DNA from: Chryseobacterium sp. CH21
GTDB lineage: Bacteria > Bacteroidota > Bacteroidia > Flavobacteriales > Weeksellaceae
Length of the DNA stretch: 64,000 bases
NCBI RefSeq assembly: GCF_004119445.1
Contig: NZ_QICI01000092.1
Span: 106,519 to 170,518, forward strand
Direction: 5' to 3'
Made by a program: the position numbers and the translations under genes. This document shows, one piece after another, positions 8,177-17,758 of this stretch. The notes beneath the pieces are model-generated. The model saw only the letters and a program-made list of their open reading frames with translations, was not told where the DNA came from and did no database searches. Position 1 is the first letter of the stretch. Each line of letters opens with the position of its first letter.

Positions 8177-8758
8177 ATGAAAGGTATTACATTACTTGCT
8201 TTATCAATATTTTCCACAGCGTTTTTATCATTCACCCCTATTGACAAAAAATACATTGTCATTGATGCCGGCCACGGCGGAAATGATTTTGGGGCTACCC
8301 ATGGTGAAATTCTGGAAAAAAATATTGCTTTGAGTGTTGCTAAGGAAATCCAGAAGATCAATGAAAGTCAGGATAAATATGAAATTGTTTTAACGAGAGA
8401 TTCTGACAGCTATCCCTCTCTTTCTGAGAGAACCAATCAGATTAATAAATTGAATCCGGAAATGGTGATTTCCCTTCACGTCAATTCTTCTCCTGAAAAA
8501 GAAAGATCTGACAACGGATTTGAAGTTTACGTTCAGAATTCTGATGTTTCAAAGGAGCTTGCCGGAAAAATTTATAAGAAATTCAATGCCCGTAAAATAT
8601 CGGAGAGCAATCTTCATATTTTAAGAGAAACGAAGGCTCCTGCTGTATTGGTAGAGCTTGGGTTTATCAATAATTCTGAAAACAGGAATTATATCACCAG
8701 CGAAAAAGGGCAAAAAGAAATTGCACAGAAATTTGTTGAGATCATCAACGAATATTAA
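8177..8758 (+). CDS. N-acetylmuramoyl-L-alanine amidase (Amidase_3)
   Basis: A 193-residue secreted protein. Residues 1-20 form a signal peptide. The Amidase_3 catalytic domain follows, with zinc-binding VIDAGHGGND (His), the EILEKNIAL glutamate, SLHVNS (His) and the VELGFINN segment carrying the catalytic glutamate. It cleaves the bond between muramic acid and the stem peptide, a step in cell separation and wall turnover in the periplasm. No LysM or SPOR domain is present, so this is a minimal version. Confidence 0.9.
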   Translation: MKGITLLALSIFSTAFLSFTPIDKKYIVIDAGHGGNDFGATHGEILEKNIALSVAKEIQKINESQDKYEIVLTRDSDSYPSLSERTNQINKLNPEMVISLHVNSSPEKERSDNGFEVYVQNSDVSKELAGKIYKKFNARKISESNLHILRETKAPAVLVELGFINNSENRNYITSEKGQKEIAQKFVEIINEY

Positions 8759-8790
8759 ATAAAATACAAATTCTGATTAAATCAGAATAA

Positions 8791-8832
8791 AACCCGGTAA
8801 AGGACTTCTGGAACTTTGTTGTTTACCGGGTT
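8791..8832. terminator. Bidirectional terminator between amidase and class IV aminotransferase
   Basis: AACCCGGTAAA (8791-8801) pairs perfectly with TTTACCGGGTT (8822-8832), an 11-bp stem between convergent genes. Confidence 0.8.
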
Positions 8833-8842
8833 TGTCAATTTT

Positions 8843-9657
8843 TTATTGATTAAAACTTTTCTTCCAGCTTTCTACCAATTCTGAGAAACGGGAGTTTTCA
8901 AAAGTCTTATTTCTTATCTTACCTACAGAAAATATACCTTTCTCATCAGAAATCATTAAAATTTCTTCAGCTTTCTGAGATTCGAATGCGATAATCTCGT
9001 GTTCCTGAATATCTGCCAGGTTATTTTTATGTAAAAAAGTAACAAAATTTTCCATCAATGGAGAAATGTAGGCCCCTTCAGTCTGTTTTGGTACTTTAAT
9101 AACGTTACCCTCCAAAAAAGAAGATTTCCCACAGTGGTACGTGCAATTCTCTTATTAGGGTTCAACAGAATTACGTCATCAAGGTCGTTTTCCTGTGCGT
9201 AAATCGCCCCATAGATATTTTCCGGACAGTGAACTCTGATATTGCTCAGAAGGTTATTATTAACGTTAATTTCTTTCGTCAGATCCAGTTCTAAAGCTCT
9301 TTTGTGCACTGCTAATACATCTTCCATTTCCGAAACTTCGTAAAAATAGGAAACAGAAGATTTTGCCAATGTTATTCCATCATTATTTCTGAATACCTGG
9401 AAATTGATAATTCCGTTGTTCACTCCTTTACCTTCAATAATTTCTTTTTGAAAAAGAGTCTGGAAAAATTCCAGGGTGTAAGTCAAAGGAATATTCAGTC
9501 TCATCTTTCTCATGGAAGCCATCAGGAAAAAATAGCATTCTTCGTCCATGATCAATCCACCATTTCTTACAAAGAAAGAAACCTTCACTGAGTCTCCCCA
9601 AAGAAAAGCTCTGTTCTTTACATTTAACTCGTCTGATGTAAAATATTGATTTTCCAA
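8843..9657 (-). pseudogene. Aminotransferase class IV-like protein, frameshifted
   Basis: Residues 1-188 or so (from 9657) and the last 89 residues (to 8843) together make one 271-residue class IV aminotransferase fold, but they lie in different frames. The break is at the run of six A on the plus strand (9114-9119): one more base gives an uninterrupted NLLFLEGNVIKVPK through the hinge. The span of 815 bases is one short of a multiple of three. The expected PLP-lysine position (LLSNLK in homologues) reads LLSNIR here, so this copy may not be a true transaminase. It lies downstream of a START-like gene across a terminator-like palindrome. Confidence 0.75.
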
Positions 9658-9686
9658 TTTTTGATGTGATTTATTTACAAAAAATA

Positions 9687-9706
9687 ATGAACGATAAATC
9701 GTTCAT
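9687..9706 (-). terminator. Perfect palindrome and terminator after the START-like gene
   Basis: ATGAACGAT-AA-ATCGTTCAT forms a 9-bp perfect stem. On the minus strand it is followed by TATTTTTT, as expected for a terminator. Confidence 0.7.
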
Positions 9707-9734
9707 CAGTTTTATCATTTAATATAGCCCGGTA

Positions 9735-10121
9735 TTATGCCGCACCTAGTTTTATTCTTAGGTTCTCAATAAGATTTTCCCAATACATTGCATTTTCCTC
9801 TTCATCACCTTCTTCACAAAAGTCTGTAATATTTAAAGCCAGATCTTCTGTAATATCATCAATTGTGATTGTCATTTCAAAGAAATTTTTTGTTCCTTCA
9901 TCTTCTTCCCATCTGAAACGTACGAAACCTTCAGGCTTATATCTGATCAAAGTGGCCTTCTCAGCAGGTCCTCCGCCCCAGCTAAAAAAGAAATCATCGC
10001 CTTTCTCTGTTACCTCATCCGCAAACCATTCAGATAATCCTTCTGCAGTTGCCAGATATTCATATAAAATCTCTGATAAACAGTGCATTGGAAATTCGTA
10101 ATGGACTTTATGTTTCGCCAT
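9735..10121 (-). CDS. START-like domain protein
   Basis: A 128-residue acidic protein with a START/AHSA1-like fold: N-terminal KVHYEFPM strand, a helix ending GLSEWFADEV, then the FFFSWGGGPAEKATL and VRFRWEED strands, and a long C-terminal helix YWENLIENLRIKLG. The fold binds hydrophobic ligands or acts as a co-chaperone-like module in other proteins. The function here is unknown. It sits beside the class IV aminotransferase-like gene. Confidence 0.8.
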   Translation of the reverse strand: MAKHKVHYEFPMHCLSEILYEYLATAEGLSEWFADEVTEKGDDFFFSWGGGPAEKATLIRYKPEGFVRFRWEEDEGTKNFFEMTITIDDITEDLALNITDFCEEGDEEENAMYWENLIENLRIKLGAA

Positions 10122-10279
10122 ATAATCTTTGTTTTATCGTCCCGCAATATATAAATTAATTTTTTTATTACGCAAAAAACAATTACTTTTTTATAGAATC
10201 TGTATGATATTTATCACAGGATTTATATCTTTATTACATTAAGTTTTAAGACTCATTTATATCATGTAGAGCATAAAAA

Positions 10280-10302
10280 AATCTCTCCTTTTCAGAGAGA
10301 TT
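10280..10302. terminator. Terminator after class III aminotransferase
   Basis: AATCTCTC and GAGAGATT form an 8-bp stem flanked by A- and T-runs on both sides, so it can work in either direction. It lies just beyond the aminotransferase stop. Confidence 0.75.
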
Positions 10303-10308
10303 TTATCT

Positions 10309-11511
10309 TTAATTTTCGTTCAGTATATCAAGAATAATCTGACATCCTTCTCTGATTTCTTCTTTAGATAATGTAAGGGGTGGAGAGATTCTCAGGTATT
10401 CATTTCTGTACAGCTGCCAAAAAACCACCAATCCTTTTTCCATACATTTTTTGGCTACTTCCAGCGTGTATTCCGGTGTTCCCAGATTCACGGCAAGCAT
10501 TAATCCTTTACCGTTGATATTTTTGATTTTAGGATGCACCAATAGCTCTCTGAACAGCTGTTCTTTTTCTTCTACTTCATTCATTAGGCCGCTTTCCAAC
10601 ACTTCTTTTAATGTAGCATAGCTTGCTGCTGCAATCAATGGGTTTCCTCCAAAAGTGGTAATATGCCCAAGCTTTGGTGAATGTGAAAGGGTTTCCATGA
10701 TTTCTCTGGAACTCATAAAAGCCCCTACAGGAACTCCTCCTCCCATTCCTTTCCCCATGACAAGAATATCCGGAACGATTCCGAAGTGTTCGAAAGAGAA
10801 CAATTTCCCAGTTCTTCCGAATCCCGGCTGTATTTCATCCAAAATCAGAAGAGCGCCTACTTCTTCACATCTTTTCTTCAGTTTGATCAGATAGTCGTTA
10901 TTCGGAACCAGAAAGCCAGCTGCTCCCTGAATGGTTTCAAGAATAACGCAAGCAGTTTTTTCTGTAATTTTATCGAAGTCTGATTCATTATTAAATTCAA
11001 TGAAAGAAACCATTGGCAATAAAGGACGGAATTCTCTTTTGTGGGTTTCATTTCCTGAAACACTTAAAGCTCCATGAGTATTCCCATGATAGGAATTTTT
11101 AAAGGAAACAATTTCTTCTCTTTCTGTGTATCTTTTGGCCAGTTTCAAGCTTCCGTCGATCGCTTCAGCACCGCTATTCACAAGGTAAGTAACCTCTAAA
11201 GGATCCGGAGTAGCTTCTGCAAGCAGTCTGCACAATGCGATAGGTTTTTCCTGTGCATATTCTCCGTACACCATTACGTGAAGATATTTATCGGCCTGCT
11301 CTTTGATTGCCTCCACAATCTTAGGATGGGAATGCCCCAGTGTATTGGCAGAAACCCCTGCTACAAAGTCAAGGTATTTTTTCCCGTCTGTCCCATAAAT
11401 ATAGCTTCCTACTGCCTTTTCTACTTCAAAACCTGCAGCAAATTTTGTGGTTTGAGCCTGATATATAAAAAAATCTTTATGCATTTCCATTGTCTCCAAA
11501 AATTTCAGCAA
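10309..11511 (-). CDS. Aspartate aminotransferase family protein (class III, PLP-dependent)
   Basis: A 400-residue class III aminotransferase. Visible features are the YLDFVAGVSANTLGHSHP N-terminal segment, VNSGAEAIDGSLKLAKRYT (phosphate-binding), LILDEIQPGFGRTG with the PLP-contacting aspartate, and VMGKGMGGGVPVGA with the Schiff-base lysine. The closest families act on acetylornithine, 4-aminobutyrate or ornithine; substrate cannot be assigned from sequence and no arginine-synthesis genes flank it. The first codons (MLKFLETMEMHKDFF) offer later starts at residues 8 and 10. Confidence 0.9.
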   Translation of the reverse strand: MLKFLETMEMHKDFFIYQAQTTKFAAGFEVEKAVGSYIYGTDGKKYLDFVAGVSANTLGHSHPKIVEAIKEQADKYLHVMVYGEYAQEKPIALCRLLAEATPDPLEVTYLVNSGAEAIDGSLKLAKRYTEREEIVSFKNSYHGNTHGALSVSGNETHKREFRPLLPMVSFIEFNNESDFDKITEKTACVILETIQGAAGFLVPNNDYLIKLKKRCEEVGALLILDEIQPGFGRTGKLFSFEHFGIVPDILVMGKGMGGGVPVGAFMSSREIMETLSHSPKLGHITTFGGNPLIAAASYATLKEVLESGLMNEVEEKEQLFRELLVHPKIKNINGKGLMLAVNLGTPEYTLEVAKKCMEKGLVVFWQLYRNEYLRISPPLTLSKEEIREGCQIILDILNEN

Positions 11512-11552
11512 AGCTATAAAAGATTCATTAAATGCTGAAATTAATCCACAAA

Positions 11553-11577
11553 AAAGACCAGTGTGTTACTGGTCTTT
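11553..11577 (-). terminator. OstA-like gene terminator
   Basis: AAAGACCAGT and ACTGGTCTTT form a 10-bp perfect stem with a GTGTT loop. On the minus strand it is followed by a T-run. Confidence 0.85.
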
Positions 11578-11581
11578 TATA

Positions 11582-13321
11582 TTATTTTCTGGTTCGTTTA
11601 GGTTTTTTAGCTTCTTCTTTGGCTTTTGCATCATCAACGGCTTTCTGTGCTTTATCGAAGAGCTCGTTATCAGCGGTATACTGTATCTCCTCGTTGTTCG
11701 GGGTGTCTACCAGAATATCCTGCCATTTCCGGATCCGGTCTTTAGTATTCCAGTTAAAATCGGTAAATTTTCTTTTCGAAGGTTCTATCATACTCATAGG
11801 ATAGGTATCCGAAGCAGCACCAATGCTACATGAAATAATCTGCAATGCTCTTTCTTCAAACAACGCTCCGATAATTCCACAGGTAGAAAGGGTAATTCCT
11901 ATTCTTTCCGGCTTTTTGGTTTCTTGGTCGGTATCATCTACATATACGATAGATTGAGCATTCCCAACTACTCTTGCTTCTTTAATGGCATTTTTCTCAT
12001 AGTAAACCGTCATAAATTTTCCTTTCACCTGGTTGAATTCATCTTTCAGGGTCAGGGAATCTACTTTACTGATGGCAAAGGCATTTCCGATTACTTTTAA
12101 GGAGTCTATATCTTCTGTTTGGGTATTGAAGTAAGCTTCTACTTTATCTCCGGTAACCTGTTTTTCGCCACTCCAAAGAATCGGGTTGGTGTACATGTGC
12201 ATCACTCCGTCTGTTTCATTAAAAGCAATGGAGTCTGCTCTTCCCTGTGCATTGGATTTATAAATACGGGCTTTTTTGAAGGCTCTCAGATAGCTTTTCT
12301 TCACTTTGATATCCAGTGAATCCGGTTTTTGATAAGAGATAATTTTTTCCGATGCAAAATAAATAGAATCCTTTTCCATCACTTTTACTGCATACGGGTT
12401 TTTAGTCATCATGGCGGAGTCTTTCTTCTCAAAAATCTCTCCATATCCTCCTTTTATATATCTTCTTTCTTTGGGATCATCAAGGGTTACATTTCCGGTT
12501 GCTTTACCGAATCCTGTAATCTGATTGTAGTACATATCATCACCGGTAAGGATTTTCTCATTGTAAAAGATCCTGGAATTCTTGGTTAGAAAAGCTTCCT
12601 TGGAATCCATTTTATACGTTCCTTTTTCAGTATAGATTCTGTTTCTGGGATTGGTTTTGCTGGTAATGGTTGTTGGGCCTAAGAAATCAGCAATTTTTGT
12701 ATTTTGATTCTGTTTGATATTGGGTCCTTCAATGATATATTGAGGGGTTTCAATTTTTACATTTCCTGTAAGATCCACCACTCTGGTATTCAGGAAATAG
12801 GTTCCTACTTTGGCGTAGGTTACATTCTGACCGTCAGAGATTGTTCCTCCAGTATTAAAATAAGCCTGATTAGCCAGCCTGTCATAATACAGAATATCTG
12901 TTTTTATGGTCTGTTTGGGATCGGTTAGGACCACATCTTTTCTGGCAACACCTTTTTGGGTATTGGCATCATATTCCATTTCTCCTGCTGTGATGACGGA
13001 GCCGTCTGTGTTTTGAAGTCTTGTATTACCAATGGCTTTTACAAAGTTTTCTTCATTGTATAAAACCACTTCATCCGCGGTAAGAATGGAACCCTGGTGT
13101 TCAATCTGAACATGCCCGGTAAAATATTGATTACCATCGTATTTCTCAGGATTTTTCTTGATTTCATCTGCGTGGATGATCTTTACTTTATCTTCAGGCC
13201 TTACCTGCACCTGTTTAGGCTGGGCGGGAGTCTGTAAATAAGGATCTCTCTTCACGGGGGTTTTATCCTGCGCAAAATTCAGCGTAGAAATAAAGAGTAA
13301 CAGAAAAAGGATTATTCTCAT
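11582..13321 (-). CDS. OstA-like protein, LPS-transport (LptA/OstA) family
   Basis: A 579-residue secreted protein. Residues 1-18 are a signal peptide ending before QDKTP. The N-terminal OstA-like domain (HADEIKKNPEKYDGNQYF, GSILTADEVVLY) is followed by a long run of beta-strand repeats of the TxxDxxxY type typical of the jellyroll stacks of LptA/LptD-N. Such proteins bind lipid A and bridge the periplasm in lipopolysaccharide export. The C-terminus is Lys/Ala rich (AKAKEEAKKPKRTRK). It is 3 bases downstream of the Fur-type gene, in one operon. Confidence 0.85.
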   Translation of the reverse strand: MRIILFLLLFISTLNFAQDKTPVKRDPYLQTPAQPKQVQVRPEDKVKIIHADEIKKNPEKYDGNQYFTGHVQIEHQGSILTADEVVLYNEENFVKAIGNTRLQNTDGSVITAGEMEYDANTQKGVARKDVVLTDPKQTIKTDILYYDRLANQAYFNTGGTISDGQNVTYAKVGTYFLNTRVVDLTGNVKIETPQYIIEGPNIKQNQNTKIADFLGPTTITSKTNPRNRIYTEKGTYKMDSKEAFLTKNSRIFYNEKILTGDDMYYNQITGFGKATGNVTLDDPKERRYIKGGYGEIFEKKDSAMMTKNPYAVKVMEKDSIYFASEKIISYQKPDSLDIKVKKSYLRAFKKARIYKSNAQGRADSIAFNETDGVMHMYTNPILWSGEKQVTGDKVEAYFNTQTEDIDSLKVIGNAFAISKVDSLTLKDEFNQVKGKFMTVYYEKNAIKEARVVGNAQSIVYVDDTDQETKKPERIGITLSTCGIIGALFEERALQIISCSIGAASDTYPMSMIEPSKRKFTDFNWNTKDRIRKWQDILVDTPNNEEIQYTADNELFDKAQKAVDDAKAKEEAKKPKRTRK

Positions 13322-13324
13322 TAA

Positions 13325-13798
13325 TTAGTCATTCTTAGTGCCATAAAAATATAGCGAATGAGAATCAATTCTTACGCCAAACGCTTCCTCGATGGCTTCT
13401 TTGATTCCTTGGATTCTTGGGTCGCAGAATTCAATAATTTCTTCAATCTCCTTGTCAGAGTCTTTTTTGTAGATCACCAGGTGGTCATGCTGCTTGTCAA
13501 AATAAGACTTTTCATAAGATGAAGAAGTCAATGTCTTTTCTCCGAACTGATGCTTACGGATCAATCCTGCATCAAGGAAAATTTCAATAGTGTTGTAAAT
13601 AGTTGCTTTGGAAACATGATACTTTTTCTGCATCATCAGAAGATACAGATCATCCACATTGAAGTGATGATCCATATTATAAATCTCTTCTAATATCGTA
13701 TATCTTTCAGGTGTGTTTCTAAACCCTTTTTCTAATAAGTAGTTTCTCAAAACATCCTTGATCAAAGCTATATTCTTTTCTTTTTGTATTGTATCCAT
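13325..13798 (-). CDS. Fur-family transcriptional regulator
   Basis: A 157-residue Fur-type protein. The winged-helix DNA-binding region spans about residues 10-90 (TPERYTILEEIYNMDHHFNVDDLY, VSKATIYNTIEIFLDAGLI). The regulatory-metal site HDH appears in KQHDHLVI. The C-terminal region has no paired CxxC, so structural zinc is probably absent. The metal sensed (iron, zinc, manganese or peroxide type) cannot be told. It is the first gene of an operon with the OstA-like gene. Confidence 0.9.
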   Translation of the reverse strand: MDTIQKEKNIALIKDVLRNYLLEKGFRNTPERYTILEEIYNMDHHFNVDDLYLLMMQKKYHVSKATIYNTIEIFLDAGLIRKHQFGEKTLTSSSYEKSYFDKQHDHLVIYKKDSDKEIEEIIEFCDPRIQGIKEAIEEAFGVRIDSHSLYFYGTKND

Positions 13799-13813
13799 TA
13801 AAAAAATTATCTA

Positions 13814-13821
13814 CAAATTTA
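13814..13821 (-). promoter_or_regulatory. Candidate -7 box of the Fur/OstA operon
   Basis: TAAATTTG on the minus strand, 15 bases upstream of the start codon; matches TAnnTTTG. A -33 TTG is not clear. Confidence 0.45.
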
Positions 13822-13863
13822 TTGAATTTTATTTAAATAGATAGTATGGTTACTGCTAGTAGG

Positions 13864-15858
13864 TTAAGAGTTGTGACGGAAATATCCGGACTGCTCGATC
13901 TTATTATCGTAAACTGTTAATTCTGTGATCGGCGCAGATTCCACTTCAACGTTATGAGAAGATACTCCCCAAGCTTTAAAGTCATCACTTCCGATATACT
14001 TCACAAAGTTGTAAATGTTAAGAATAATCTTTTGTTTAACAGTTAAAAGTATATCGTTGATATAAGTATTATCTATGATTACATATTTAAGATCCGGCGG
14101 TATTTCATGAGCTCTTAAAGAAGGATGGCTGCTTCTTGAAGGAATGGTTCCATCTGCCATTAAATCTTTAAGGACCATATTGAAATAATCGTTGATTCTT
14201 CTGTCTACTTTGAATCCTAAAAGGAAATTGATTTTGTACACAGTACCCGGAAGAATTTCGTCTACCGTATATTTGAAAGTATATGGATCCTCTTGATTTA
14301 CGATGCTCAGGATGAAATAATGATCTGCTCTTTTCGGCTGTTTTTTGATGATAGAATAGATAATTTTAGATTCTACTTCATCATTTCTTTTTGCTCGGCT
14401 CAGATATGCAAGGTTGGTAGCATATTTCGGGATTGTTTCATCCAGCTTCATGTCTTTAAGGATAGACACATACTTTTCAATTTTTACAAACTGAATAAAT
14501 CTTGTTTTGATCAATCGTCCATTATACCATGCATACATAGAAAGTCCGATAGAACCAGCTAGTACGACAGTAATCCATCCACCTTCCATGAATTTGATAA
14601 TATTGGCGCTGAAGAAACCTAATTCGATAGCCATATATACTAGCGCAAAAACCAAAATCAGTACTTTGCTCACTCTATGTTTCAGCAACCAGAACACCAG
14701 CAGGACGGTTGTCATCAACATGGTTACAGTAATGGAAAGACCATATGCGGCTTCCATTTTTCCTGACTCTCTGAAGTGAAGAACAACAATGATACACAAG
14801 ATAAGAAGTCCCCAATTGATTCTTGGGATATACATCTGTCCTTTAACTCCGGAAGGATAATCAATTTTCTGATTCGGCCAAAGGTTAAGAGACATTGCTT
14901 CTGAGAATATGGTGAAAGAACCTGTAATCAATGCCTGGCTGGCAATAATTGCCGCTGCTGTTGCTAAAATTACTCCCGGAATAATCATCCATTCTTCCAT
15001 GATTCCAAAGAAAGGATTTACTACGGAGAAGCCAGGTTTGTTGTAATTGGTCAAAAGCCATGCACCTTGTCCAAGGTAATTAAGAATAAGCATAATCTTA
15101 ACGAATGCCCAGCTTACTCTGATATTTTTAGCGCCACAGTGCCCTAAATCTGAATAAAGAGCTTCAGCCCCAGTTGTACAAAGGAAAACAGCTCCTAAAA
15201 TCACAATGGCACTCGGTGAGTTGACAATAAGTTTATAAGCATAATATGGATTGAAAGATCTTAAAATCTCAAAATTCTCGCTCAAATGCATTACTCCCAA
15301 ACCTCCTAATACCAGAAACCAAACTACCATCACCGGACCAAAAAACTTTCCGATAAAGCTGGTTCCGAACTGCTGTACCACAAAAATAACAATCAGAATT
15401 CCGATGGTAATGGGAACAACGGGCGTGTGGGGGTTATAAATTTCAAGACCTTCAATGGCTGACATTACCGTCAGTGAGGGTGTAATTACTCCGTCTGCAA
15501 TAAGGGCTGCTGCACCCACAATTGCAATGAGATACAACCATCCTTTTTTGAGGTTTCTTACTAATGAAAACAAGGCCAGGATTCCTCCTTCACCTTTGTT
15601 ATCTGCTCTAAGGGCAATGATCACATATTTGATTGTGGTCTGAAGGGTAAGGGTCCAAATAATACAGGAGAGCGCACCCTCTATGTATTCATTGAAAGGC
15701 ATATTGCTCCCTTGGGATCTTGCATTCACAATTGCTTTCATTACGTAAAGCGGAGAGGTACCAATATCTCCAAAAACAATTCCTAGAGACACTAAAACTC
15801 CTATAAAGGAAAGTTTTTTTATGTCGAAGTGGTAGCCATCTTCTGTAACTTCTGCCAT
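13864..15858 (-). CDS. kup: KUP/HAK/KT family potassium transporter
   Basis: A 664-residue protein with about 12 transmembrane helices in the first 470 residues and a cytoplasmic tail of about 190 residues, the Kup layout. The signature GIVFGDIGTSPLYVMKA lies near residue 26, followed by ADNKGEGGILALFSL and ADGVITPSLTVMSA. It imports K+ coupled to protons at the inner membrane. It is a single-gene unit with its own promoter. Confidence 0.95.
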   Translation of the reverse strand: MAEVTEDGYHFDIKKLSFIGVLVSLGIVFGDIGTSPLYVMKAIVNARSQGSNMPFNEYIEGALSCIIWTLTLQTTIKYVIIALRADNKGEGGILALFSLVRNLKKGWLYLIAIVGAAALIADGVITPSLTVMSAIEGLEIYNPHTPVVPITIGILIVIFVVQQFGTSFIGKFFGPVMVVWFLVLGGLGVMHLSENFEILRSFNPYYAYKLIVNSPSAIVILGAVFLCTTGAEALYSDLGHCGAKNIRVSWAFVKIMLILNYLGQGAWLLTNYNKPGFSVVNPFFGIMEEWMIIPGVILATAAAIIASQALITGSFTIFSEAMSLNLWPNQKIDYPSGVKGQMYIPRINWGLLILCIIVVLHFRESGKMEAAYGLSITVTMLMTTVLLVFWLLKHRVSKVLILVFALVYMAIELGFFSANIIKFMEGGWITVVLAGSIGLSMYAWYNGRLIKTRFIQFVKIEKYVSILKDMKLDETIPKYATNLAYLSRAKRNDEVESKIIYSIIKKQPKRADHYFILSIVNQEDPYTFKYTVDEILPGTVYKINFLLGFKVDRRINDYFNMVLKDLMADGTIPSRSSHPSLRAHEIPPDLKYVIIDNTYINDILLTVKQKIILNIYNFVKYIGSDDFKAWGVSSHNVEVESAPITELTVYDNKIEQSGYFRHNS

Positions 15859-15882
15859 ATCAGCTTAATTATTTTAAAGGCG

Positions 15883-15910
15883 CAAATTTATACTAAATTT
15901 ATGACGTCAA
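15883..15910 (-). promoter_or_regulatory. Candidate kup promoter
   Basis: On the minus strand TTG (15910-15908) and TAAATTTG (15890-15883) are 17 bases apart, close to the 19-base optimum. The leader would be about 20 bases. Confidence 0.5.
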
Positions 15911-15971
15911 GAATTTTTCTTCATGAATATAATAAATGAAAAAACTTCCTTTCGGAAGTTTTTCTCTATTA

Positions 15972-16952
15972 CTATTTTACGTACATCGCTTTTTTGATTT
16001 CCTCTTTTACTTTTTCAAGCTTAGGGAACCATTCTGCAAACAATGCTGCAGAGTAAGGTGCAGGTGCATCAGGAGTGGTAATTCTCTTGATAGGAGCATC
16101 TAAATAGTCAAATGCTTTTTGCTGTACCATATAAGTAATTTCAGAAGATATAGAGGCAAACGGCCAAGCTTCTTCTAAAATAACCAACCTGTTTGTTTTC
16201 TTAACAGAAGCTAAAACAGTATCAAAATCCAAAGGACGAACTGTTCTAAGGTCGATAACTTCTACAGAGATTCCTTCTTTTGCCATATCTTCAGCAGCCT
16301 GTAAAGCTAACTTCATGATTTTACCGAAAGAAACTAAAGTAACGTCTGTACCTTCTCTCTTAATATCTGCTTTCCCTAATGGTAAGTAGTATTCTTCTTC
16401 AGGAATTTCCATTTTATCTCCATACATCTGCTCAGATTCCATGAAAATAACAGGGTCATTATCCTGAATTGCAGTTTTCAATAATCCTTTCGCATCGTAA
16501 GGATTTGAAGGAACCACTACTTTAAGACCAGGAATGTTTGCAAACCAGTTTTCAAAAGCCTGAGAATGGGTAGCTCCCAATTGACCTGCAGAAGCAGTAG
16601 GACCACGGAAAACGATTGGACAATTCCACTGTCCACCACTCATCTGACGGATTTTTGCAGCATTATTGATAATCTGATCAATTCCTACCAATGAGAAATT
16701 GAATGTCATATACTCTACAATTGGTCTGTTACCATTCATCGCAGCACCCACAGCAATTCCTGTAAAACCAAGTTCTGCAATTGGGGTATCGATTACTCTT
16801 TTAGGACCAAACTCATCCAGCATTCCTTTTGAAGCTTTATATGCACCATTATATTCTGCAACTTCCTCCCCCATTAAAAAGATGGATTCGTCTTTACGCA
16901 TTTCCTCGCTCATTGCCTGTGCAATTACCTCACGAAAAGTATATTCTGCCAT
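15972..16952 (-). CDS. pdhB: Pyruvate dehydrogenase complex E1 component, beta subunit
   Basis: A 326-residue E1-beta with both family domains: the N-terminal thiamine-diphosphate contact region (EEVAEYNGAYKASKG, DTPIAELGFTGIAVGAAM) and the C-terminal transketolase domain (VSFGKIMKLALQAAEDM, EVIDLRTVRPLDFDT). It pairs with an alpha subunit, which is not in this window, to decarboxylate pyruvate and load acetyl groups onto E2. It is a single-gene unit here; TATTTTTG at 16983-16976 on the minus strand is a candidate -7 box. Confidence 0.93.
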   Translation of the reverse strand: MAEYTFREVIAQAMSEEMRKDESIFLMGEEVAEYNGAYKASKGMLDEFGPKRVIDTPIAELGFTGIAVGAAMNGNRPIVEYMTFNFSLVGIDQIINNAAKIRQMSGGQWNCPIVFRGPTASAGQLGATHSQAFENWFANIPGLKVVVPSNPYDAKGLLKTAIQDNDPVIFMESEQMYGDKMEIPEEEYYLPLGKADIKREGTDVTLVSFGKIMKLALQAAEDMAKEGISVEVIDLRTVRPLDFDTVLASVKKTNRLVILEEAWPFASISSEITYMVQQKAFDYLDAPIKRITTPDAPAPYSAALFAEWFPKLEKVKEEIKKAMYVK

Positions 16953-17138
16953 ATTTATTCGAAAAATTTAGACTACAAAAATAGTGTTTTTTTATTATAC
17001 ACATAATAAAAAGGCTCTTCATTTCAACAGGAAGTCATAATATTAAGTGTATTTAAAATGAATTTTCCTGCTTTCTGCTTGCTTCCTGTGGCTTTTCCAA
17101 GTTCTGGAGAATTTACAGAGAATTTTTATCTACAAAAA

Positions 17139-17164
17139 ATGACATCCCATATCTGAGATGTCAT
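17139..17164 (-). terminator. DUF2147 gene terminator
   Basis: ATGACATC and GATGTCAT form an 8-bp stem. On the minus strand it is followed by TTTTTT. Confidence 0.8.
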
Positions 17165-17187
17165 CTAAAATTCTATTTAAACGTATA

Positions 17188-17607
17188 TTAATTAGCTTTC
17201 TCCCAAACCTGGGTTCTTCCTAATAAAGATAATCCCAAGTAACCTCTTACGTTCAGTTTATCACCGCTTCTTGTAATGGTACACTTGTATGTTTTTCCTG
17301 TTTTAGGATCAGTAATTGTTCCTCCGGTGAACTCATCACCATCTTTTTTCAATCCTCTGATGATTTCCAATCCTAAAATTGGTTTTCCTTTTCTGTCATC
17401 TTTACAAGCTGTACAGTTAGGATCAGCAGGTTTTATCAATAACTGAGAAACTTTACCATAGTATTTCCCGTCTGACTTTTTGTACACTTCAACAATAGAT
17501 TTCGCCTGTTTTGTCTCATCATCTATAGTCTTCCACTTACCTTCTATCTGCGCAAATGTAAGCACACCGCAAAAAGAAAGTGCGAATGTTAACAATAATT
17601 TTTTCAT
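17188..17607 (-). CDS. DUF2147 domain secreted protein
   Basis: A 139-residue protein with a signal peptide (residues 1-19, ending FAQ) and one DUF2147 domain. The family pattern includes GKWKTIDDETKQAKS, an NCTACKDDRKGKP loop with two cysteines that may form a disulfide, and the C-terminal LNVRGYLGLSLLGRTQVW. DUF2147 proteins are small periplasmic or outer-membrane beta proteins of unknown function, common in Bacteroidota and proteobacteria. Confidence 0.88.
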   Translation of the reverse strand: MKKLLLTFALSFCGVLTFAQIEGKWKTIDDETKQAKSIVEVYKKSDGKYYGKVSQLLIKPADPNCTACKDDRKGKPILGLEIIRGLKKDGDEFTGGTITDPKTGKTYKCTITRSGDKLNVRGYLGLSLLGRTQVWEKAN

Positions 17608-17758
17608 ATTTTTTATAGTTTTAATTTAATTACAATATTCTTATCTACGTATTGATAAAAATATAAATTAATTTTCAACGAACAAAAAATTTTGTTATAC
17701 AAAGCATAAAGAGGTAAAGAAAGACAATAAAGCCAATTCAAAACTTACCTTTTCAACC

